The position numbers and the translations under genes were made by a program. Under the pieces are notes generated by a model that was not told where the DNA came from, ran no database searches, and saw nothing but the letters and a program-made list of their open reading frames with translations. A stretch of 64,000 nucleotides of DNA from Lachnospiraceae bacterium (GTDB taxonomy: Bacteria; Bacillota; Clostridia; Lachnospirales; Lachnospiraceae), in assembly GCA_016281335.1 (NCBI GenBank), contig JAEEIK010000103.1, positions 62,001-126,000 on the forward strand, in the 5' to 3' direction. Shown here piece after piece: positions 54,334 through 62,100 of this stretch (position 1 is its first letter; every line of letters begins with the position of its first letter).

Positions 54334-57300
54334 ATGAAGGGTAAAAGATTTTTGGCAGTTCTGATGAGTATCGTGTTGTTCTCGGGAAGTCTGGAAAGCT
54401 TTGTATATGCCGGAGAAGAAATAGCGGCATATGAAGAAGATGTCCTTACGGATGACGATGAAGAAGCTCTTGAAGTGGTGGATGTAAGCGATACAGAAGC
54501 GGAAGAGTTTGTTGAAGCTCCTTCTGAAAATGTTAATGTTTCTGAGGAGAAAGGGAACGCACCGGGGGATGATATAGAATATACGGAAAAGGATTCGGCT
54601 TGGTACGTTGATCATTTCGATTTTGCACCTACTTCAGATAGCGACGGAGGCCCTGCCTACGTGATTAACGACATTCAGGATACATCAGGTTTTCCTGAAT
54701 ATCTTCTGATCCCGGCGAAAATACAAGACGGCGATAATCGTACAGTTATTATTAATGCTGCTTCATTTGCAAATCTGAAAAATACGGATATCAAAGGAAT
54801 CAAAATAGCTGCCGGCGTTGAATTTTCGGACGGTTTAGACGGACTATTTAACAGCTGTTCTACTATTAAGACTATCGATCTGAGTGAAGTTGATACTTCA
54901 AATGTCGTTAATATGACGATGATGTTCAGAGGCTGTGCTTCTCTTAACCGTCTTGATATAAGAGGCCTTGATACTGAAAATGTCACTGACATGTCTAGTA
55001 TGTTCGAGGGCTGTAATTCTCTTAGCGAGATCGATCTTGTAAGTTTTAATACTGCTAAGGTTACTGATATGTCGGGCATGTTCAGAGGCTGCAGCTCCTT
55101 AACAAAACTTGATCTGGGCTCATTTAATACCGAAAAAGTTGATAATATGAAGCAGATGTTTTACGGCTGCAGTGCTCTCGAAGAGCTGAACGTAACGACG
55201 TTTAATACGGAAAAAGCTACAAATATGAGCCAGATGTTCGCTGATTGTGAAAGACTTGCTTCTTTAAATCTGGATAATTTCAATACGCCCAAGGTTGAAA
55301 ACATGTCATATATGTTCAGCAACTGCAGCAGATTGAAATATCTGATAATTCCCGGCTTTACCGGAAGCAGTATACTGACTGATCCGGGCTCATTCAACGG
55401 TATTTCAAATATGTTTGCAGGCTGCAGCGAACTAATGGACCTTGATCTTCATAATTTCTATCTGGCAAGAGCAGATGTAAGCGAGGCATTTAAGAATTGT
55501 AAGTCCTTAAAACGTCTCGATATAAGAGCTTTCAACATGACTGACCAGGAAGGCTATCGAGGCATGTTTAACGGGGCAAGTATAGAAAGACTCGGACTGC
55601 CGGCTGAAGTTCCTGACAGTATGAATGTAGTGATCACCGGACTTAAGCGCTTATATTATGCGGGAAGCAAGGATTTTTATGAAGGCAGGAGAGTGTCTTT
55701 CGGGGCCGAACACATAATATACAATTATAATGACCTCTCTAAACCAATACCTTATCCCGGTGATACAGATATTAATGAACTCAGCTATTCCTTTGCCAAT
55801 TATTTCAAAGAAGATACGGCTGATAATCTCGGTTATGAGGAAGAATGGGCATATCATATCCCTGTTGAAAGATATAAAGAAGTATTCGGCGACAGGGGCG
55901 AGGAGATATTTGATTTCTTTGATGATGAGTGGGGCGGAAGCTGCTACGGCATTTCTTCGAGTTCATCCATGTTTGCAACGGATGATGAGAGCATAAGCAT
56001 GAACGGTTTCTCCAAGGATGCTGTTTTTGTAAGTGATCTGACGTTACCGGCCGAAGTAGACAGGGATCCTTCAGACGATACAAGGGAACAGCTCAGGACT
56101 GACTTGAGAAAGTTCCTTGAAGCTATGCAGATATCCCAGTATGACGAGAGAGTTCAGTTCTGTCTGTCTCTTCCCGCAACACCGCTTGAAATTGTCAGTG
56201 TGCTTGAAGAGAGTAAAAAGCCGGTGATCATAGGTCTCTTCGGACCTGAGGGCGGACACGCTGTGCTCGCATATGCCGCTGAAGAACTTGTCGGAGCAGT
56301 GGGCATGTCCTTGCATATTTATGATCCTAACCATCCGGGACAGGATAAGACTATAAAGATGCTGTCTACTACAGGCAATGCCGCATATCCTGATTCCTGG
56401 GAATATACCCTTGACAGTGCCGGAACAATTAAATGGGGTTCTGACAATAAGGATTGCGCAATAAGCTACGTGCCTTACGATATATATTCAGCGCCCTGGA
56501 AGGACGGTGGAGAGTTCGACTTTGATACCTGGGATCCCACGGCGGGAGAAACTGAAGAATGGACTGATGCGGACGAGGAATTCCTGACACAATACTGGGG
56601 CTGGACGAAAGATGAACAGAATTATCTTAATGCTCATCCGACGGCTACGGATATATCCGATTGGAATGCATCAGATGATGCCGAATTTGCCAAGTATATG
56701 GCAACTTATCCCAAGGCTCCCGACGACATGGATATGCGCTGCAAGATGAGATGCAAGATGCGCTGCAAGATACGTTGTAAGATGAGATGTAAAATGCGCT
56801 GCAAGATGCGTTGTAAGATGAGATGCAAAATGCGTTGTAAAATGCGTTGCAAGGTGCGCTGCAAGCTCATCGGCGGAGGCTACGCCGATATCACCATACT
56901 TGATGATGAGGGCGTAAAGCTGTACGAGTACAAGAACGGAAGCGGAAGCGTTAATGCAGATAAAGAAGCTGAGGGCTATGAAGCTGTCGGACTCGGACTG
57001 CTTTCCGGAAATAAGGCTTTGAAGAAGTCGGATGCGAGATACGTAGGAACCGAGAAGATAAATGCTATTGAATCTACCGGCGCTCTCAATTATTCAATTG
57101 ATGACGGTAAACTCGGCCAGAAAGTTGATACAGAAGCAAAGAAAGTAAAACTTAAGCTGGATGAAGCTAAAAATATTAATGAGCTCACTCTTCCTTTAAA
57201 GAAGGGAGAAAAGGTTAAAGCTTCTTTAAGAAATGAAAAAGCAGATGTTACGGTTGCAGGTAAGGGTACCGGAGCAAAGGCAGGCGCTTATATTTCTGAA

Positions 57301-59118
57301 AGTGATCTGGGCCTGATTGTTGAAAACCTCATAATAGAATCAGTCAGCTCGAACGGAAATGTGCAGGCCGGCGGCAAAGACATAAAAGGTCTTACTTTCA
57401 CTTATGAAACAAGGCTCAGATACAGCGGAGAACTGCTGACTCCGGAGATAAAGGTAGAGGACGGCAACAAAGTTCTTACCGCCTTTACGGATTATGTTTG
57501 TATATACAGCGACAATAAAAAAGCCGGAACGGGAAAAGTTACCGTATACGGTGTCGGCGCATATACCGGTATAAAAGAGCTTACTTTTGAAATATATAAG
57601 GATGAGCCTGTAAACTATGAGGGCATGGAATTTAAGTTTGTTACCGGCATTGACAGCGGCTATGATACCGTTTCCAAGAATAAGTCGGGCAAATATGAGA
57701 TCACTTATACCGGAACAGCTTTAAAGCCCTTAGTAAAGGTAATATACAAGGGTCGTGAACTGTATGAGGGTACGGATTATACAGTCAAATACAAGAATAA
57801 CAGGAATGTCAGTGAAACAGAGGATGCTTCTGCGATAATCACCGGCAAGGGTATGTATAAGTGCAGCTATACGCTTAAGTTCAAGATAGTTAAAAAGAGC
57901 CTGAAGGATGCGGATATAGCCTGCCCTGCATATATGATCGCTGACGGCGATAAGGAGCCGAAGGTGGTATTGGCATACAATGGCACACTGCTGAAGGCCG
58001 GTAAGGATTTTGAAGCCACAGTAAATAAGGATAAAGTGAAGATAAAGGGCATAGGAAATTATACCGGGGAAATAAGTCCCCAGATAAGCAGAGTGGCAGA
58101 CAAGAAGATGCTCAGTGTTAAGCTGAGTCTTGCCAAAGGAATAAAGAAGAGCTACAGCGGAAAAGCTATAGAACTTACTAATGATGAGATCACTGTAAAG
58201 GGCGGAGACGGAAACGTTCTCGTAAAGGATAAGGATTATGTTGTGATCTACAACAATAATATAAACGCCGGAAAGGCCAAAGTAAGCGTTGCAGGCCGGG
58301 GTATGTATACAGGTGTGGCTTCAAAGACCTTTAAGATAAAGGCTGATAAAGAGAGCGCGGTAACTCCTGTGGAAGATAAGACTGTGATCACCTACAGCAT
58401 AGACGGCTCCAGACCTGTGGTCAGTGTTAACTGCGGAACAAGGAAGCTTGTGGCAGGACGTGATTACAAAGTAACCTTCCCTAAGAACAAAAAGGGCGCT
58501 GTTGCTTATTCCCTTAAGTTCATAGGCAACTATAAAGGTCAGAAAGCAATAAAGAACCGTGCATATACCGTAACAGAAGCAGCTTTTGAAGCCGGTGTCA
58601 TCAGCGTGAATGCGGCTGACATGGTAGTCAACAAGAAGAATAAGGTGGTTCCGAAGGTATATGTTGATGAAAACGGTACTCTGCTAAATGCGAAAGATTA
58701 TACGGTAGAGGTTATTGTTGACGGAAAGCCTCTTGAGAAGAATAAAGTAACCATGGTGGAATCAAAGAAAATTAAGGCTATCATAAGAGTAACGGGCCGC
58801 AATAACTACAAGAGCGGCGTGGTAGAAAAGGAAGTAACTATCTATCCTAAAGATACCACAACTACAGATATCTCTGCTGCAAAGATAGCCGTATTCGCTA
58901 ATAAAACTGATCCTGAATCCGTTAAAACTCTGGCCTTCACAGGAGATAAGGTAGTTCCTGGCAAGATAGAAGTAAAACTTAAGAAGAATATGCTTGACGG
59001 CAGCAAGATGAGAGTCAGATGCTATAACAACCTGACAAAAGGAAAGGCTGTGGTAGTAGCTTTCGGCAAGGGCTCGACTTACGCCGGCGCAGCCAAGGGA
59101 ACTTATAAGATCAAATAA
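54334..59118 (+). CDS. Giant secreted LRR / cysteine peptidase-like / (MRCK)11 / Ig-like repeat protein, copy 1
   Basis: 1594 residues. Signal peptide 1-27 (ESFVYA before GEE). Acidic segment ~28-85. BspA-type DUF285 leucine-rich repeats ~165-420 (recurring MFxGCxSLxxLDL...F.T..V..M). Predicted papain-like peptidase ~470-720: C537 in WGGSCYGIS, H642 in PEGGHAVLAY, D664/N666 in YDPNHPG. Acidic Trp-containing segment ~735-800. Residues 801-844 are eleven MRCK-type tetrapeptides (fourth is IRCK, eleventh VRCK). Residues ~1019-1594 are Ig-like beta domains with recurring DYxVxYxNN and G.G.YTG motifs. No sorting signal or anchor is visible at the end. Start at 54334 is set by AAAGGAAGGA and the signal peptide; a TTG at 54313 is rejected. 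Probably a surface or secreted adhesin-peptidase; the peptidase call is by motif only. Confidence 0.88.
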   Translation: MKGKRFLAVLMSIVLFSGSLESFVYAGEEIAAYEEDVLTDDDEEALEVVDVSDTEAEEFVEAPSENVNVSEEKGNAPGDDIEYTEKDSAWYVDHFDFAPTSDSDGGPAYVINDIQDTSGFPEYLLIPAKIQDGDNRTVIINAASFANLKNTDIKGIKIAAGVEFSDGLDGLFNSCSTIKTIDLSEVDTSNVVNMTMMFRGCASLNRLDIRGLDTENVTDMSSMFEGCNSLSEIDLVSFNTAKVTDMSGMFRGCSSLTKLDLGSFNTEKVDNMKQMFYGCSALEELNVTTFNTEKATNMSQMFADCERLASLNLDNFNTPKVENMSYMFSNCSRLKYLIIPGFTGSSILTDPGSFNGISNMFAGCSELMDLDLHNFYLARADVSEAFKNCKSLKRLDIRAFNMTDQEGYRGMFNGASIERLGLPAEVPDSMNVVITGLKRLYYAGSKDFYEGRRVSFGAEHIIYNYNDLSKPIPYPGDTDINELSYSFANYFKEDTADNLGYEEEWAYHIPVERYKEVFGDRGEEIFDFFDDEWGGSCYGISSSSSMFATDDESISMNGFSKDAVFVSDLTLPAEVDRDPSDDTREQLRTDLRKFLEAMQISQYDERVQFCLSLPATPLEIVSVLEESKKPVIIGLFGPEGGHAVLAYAAEELVGAVGMSLHIYDPNHPGQDKTIKMLSTTGNAAYPDSWEYTLDSAGTIKWGSDNKDCAISYVPYDIYSAPWKDGGEFDFDTWDPTAGETEEWTDADEEFLTQYWGWTKDEQNYLNAHPTATDISDWNASDDAEFAKYMATYPKAPDDMDMRCKMRCKMRCKIRCKMRCKMRCKMRCKMRCKMRCKMRCKVRCKLIGGGYADITILDDEGVKLYEYKNGSGSVNADKEAEGYEAVGLGLLSGNKALKKSDARYVGTEKINAIESTGALNYSIDDGKLGQKVDTEAKKVKLKLDEAKNINELTLPLKKGEKVKASLRNEKADVTVAGKGTGAKAGAYISESDLGLIVENLIIESVSSNGNVQAGGKDIKGLTFTYETRLRYSGELLTPEIKVEDGNKVLTAFTDYVCIYSDNKKAGTGKVTVYGVGAYTGIKELTFEIYKDEPVNYEGMEFKFVTGIDSGYDTVSKNKSGKYEITYTGTALKPLVKVIYKGRELYEGTDYTVKYKNNRNVSETEDASAIITGKGMYKCSYTLKFKIVKKSLKDADIACPAYMIADGDKEPKVVLAYNGTLLKAGKDFEATVNKDKVKIKGIGNYTGEISPQISRVADKKMLSVKLSLAKGIKKSYSGKAIELTNDEITVKGGDGNVLVKDKDYVVIYNNNINAGKAKVSVAGRGMYTGVASKTFKIKADKESAVTPVEDKTVITYSIDGSRPVVSVNCGTRKLVAGRDYKVTFPKNKKGAVAYSLKFIGNYKGQKAIKNRAYTVTEAAFEAGVISVNAADMVVNKKNKVVPKVYVDENGTLLNAKDYTVEVIVDGKPLEKNKVTMVESKKIKAIIRVTGRNNYKSGVVEKEVTIYPKDTTTTDISAAKIAVFANKTDPESVKTLAFTGDKVVPGKIEVKLKKNMLDGSKMRVRCYNNLTKGKAVVVAFGKGSTYAGAAKGTYKIK
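56734..56865 (+). repeat. Eleven 12-bp coding repeats (Met-Arg-Cys-Lys), copy 1
   Basis: Eleven consecutive 12-bp units. Arg is CGC 4, AGA 3, CGT 4 times; Cys TGC 7, TGT 4; Lys AAG 8, AAA 3. The Met codon changes to ATA in unit 4 and GTG in unit 11. Being a multiple of 3, copy-number changes would stay in frame. Confidence 0.97.
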
Positions 59119-59160
59119 AAATGAGGGGCACGATATACAGTTAAAGAAAGGAACTATCCG

Positions 59161-62100
59161 ATGAAAGCAAAAAGATTATTGGCAGCGTTTATGTGTACAG
59201 TCATGCTCGCAGGCAGTCTGGACAGCTATGCTTATGCGGGAGAAGAACTTCGCGTATATGACAGTGATAGCATAGGAAGCTTGGAGGATACAGCTCAGGA
59301 AGAGCTTGCACCTGATGATGAGCTTATAAGTGCCAAAGAGGCAGCACCGGAAGATGAAATAAGCATTTCCGAAGAGGCTAAGGAAGATATTGACTGGGTG
59401 CAAGAGAGTGATGAGTGGTATTTTGATAATTTATTGTGCACTAAGGGGACTAACGATAATGGAGAGGATATTGTTACAATAACCGGAGCCGGTCTTATAC
59501 CTGTTGATTATGATAAGAATCTAATAATTCCTGCTACACTGAGTGATAATAATATTGATTATAAGGTATGTATCAAAAGTCAAAGCTTTACGGGTCTCGG
59601 TTCTTCAATTGAATTAAAAGGTATCTGGATTTCCGAAGGTGTTGATGAAGCCGGATCTGACTTATCTGAACTCTTTAAGAATGATTATAACCTTGAAAAT
59701 ATAAAAATAGATTGTAAAGAATTGTTTATACAAGACTTCACAAGAATGTTTGCAGGCTGTGAGAACCTAAAAAATGTTGAGTTTATTAATATTGATACTT
59801 CGACAGCCGGAAGTATGCAGGAAATGTTTAGTGGCTGTACGTCCCTGGAAAGCATAGATCTGACAGGAGCGGTCGCCTATCATCTCTATAATACAAGAAA
59901 AATGTTTTATGGCTGTACTTCATTAAAAGAGATAAAAATATATGATTTGACCTGCGATCAGGTTACTGATTTTTCCGGAATGTTTGAAGGCTGCAGTAAA
60001 CTTGAAAGTATTGATCTTTCATACATGTATCCAAACAATGCAACAGATATGAGTTCAATGTTCAAAGATTGTGCATCCTTAAAAGAACTGGATTTGCAGA
60101 GTTTTAATAATACACAGGAACTTACAAATGTAAACAATATGTTTATGGGATGTACAAGTCTTGCTAAAGTAAATCTTCCAACGCTGATGACTGCTAAAGT
60201 GAAGTATTTCTACAGTATGTTCGAAAACTGCACGTCTCTAAAAGAAGTAACAATAAATCCTGCATATTTTGTATTTTCAGCAGCCGAGGCCGGCGGAAAT
60301 GCTGATGAAGGTGGCCTCAGCCATATGTTTAAAAATTGTGAAAGCCTGGAGAAACTTAAAATGGGGTCCGGCGGAGCTGCAATGCCAATGAAAGGAGCTT
60401 TTGAGGGCTGTACTTCCCTGAAAGTCCTGGATCTCACGAGCATGGACTTTACTCAGGCAACAGAGACGGATGATATGTTCAGCGGAGCAAGTATAGAATA
60501 TCTTGGCATACCTCTGGAATTTGTCAGCAATAAGACTTATGAGATAGACGGGCTTAAACGCGTATATTTCACAGGTGATAAAGCTGCTTTTACTGCTTTG
60601 GGCACGACTTTTTCGGGGAATCCCAAATATATCTATAATTCTGCTTATGGGGTGCTGGATACACCGGGTGAACCCTTAAGGCATGAAGTGAGATTTACTT
60701 TTGAAAACAATTTCAAAAAAGGAGTCTCATCAAATCTCGGATATGAAGAAAGCTGGAATTATCATATTCCTCTTGAAAGATACAGGGAAGTATTCGGCGA
60801 CAGGGCCGAAAATATGTTTGAAATATTTGATGACGAATGGGGCGGCAGCTGTTACGGTATGTCTGCAGCAGGCGCCATGCTCTATATCTACGGAAGCGGA
60901 CTGGATACAGAGGATTACAGGGCTGATGCCGTATTTGCGGAAGATCTTATCCTTACGGCTGAGGTGGACAGAGATACCTCTGATGATAAAAGAGAGGATA
61001 TAAACAGCGATCTGAGAAAACTTCTGGAAGCGCTGCAGATATCCCAGTATGATGAGCGTGTACAGTTCTGCCTTGGCTGTGATGCACTGCCTATGGAAAT
61101 CATCAATGAGCTTGAAAGCAGCGGTAAGCCTGTGATAATCGGTATGTTCGGTCCCGAAGGAGGACATGCGGTACTCGCTTACGGAGTTGAGGATGATGCT
61201 TCTTCCCACGCAAAGAGAATACTGATCTATGATCCTAATTATCCCGATGAAGACCGTGCAATTGTCGCCGACTCATCCACTAATTCCGATATTTACGATA
61301 CATGGGAATATGTGATAAGAGAAAGCAAAGGAGTAGCAGGCTTTGACAGAATAGTATGGGGTAGTGCCTACAATGATTGTTATATCAGCTACGTTCCCTA
61401 TGATATATATTCAGTTCCTCTGTCAGACGGAACCACCTTCGATCCTGAAACCTGGGATCCGTTTGCAGGCTCACCGGACAGCTGGAGTACTGCGGATGAG
61501 TGGTTTTATAAGAAGTTTATGAGTGAAGGCTGGACCGCAGATGAAGGCAGATATGAGGCAAAATATCGTGATAAGACCTGGACTGCTGATGACTGGACTG
61601 AAGCAGATATGGACTTCATGCAGAATCATTATGAATGGACAGCTGAAGAAGAAGAATGGATGGCAGCCAATCCCGGTTGGAATAATGCCTGGACTGCCGA
61701 GGATGAAACTGCATTTGCGGAATACTATGCAAATTACAGTAATCCCGCGATCGCTGATATGCGCTGTAAGATGAGATGCAAGATGCGCTGCAAGATGCGC
61801 TGTAAGATGCGTTGCAAGATGAGATGCAAGATGCGCTGTAAGATGAGATGTAAGATGAGATGCAAGATGCGTTGTAAGATGCGCTGCAAAATGATGGCGA
61901 TAGAAAACAATGCATATACCGTACTTGATGAATCCGGAAGCAAACTGATCGAATCAGTAAACGGCAATGCTGTTATTCCCGAAGATAAAGAGGAGACTGT
62001 ATTCCTTGATTCCAACATGGGATTCAGACTTGACCAGACCGAAAAGAAAGCTACTAAAGGCTTTTACAGCCCGGTCGGAACGAAAACAGTTTCTTCCAAT

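Noticed and set aside
56734-56865. CRISPR-like short tandem repeats
   Set aside because: Units are 12 bp with no spacers, are in frame inside a long gene, and encode a constant tetrapeptide.
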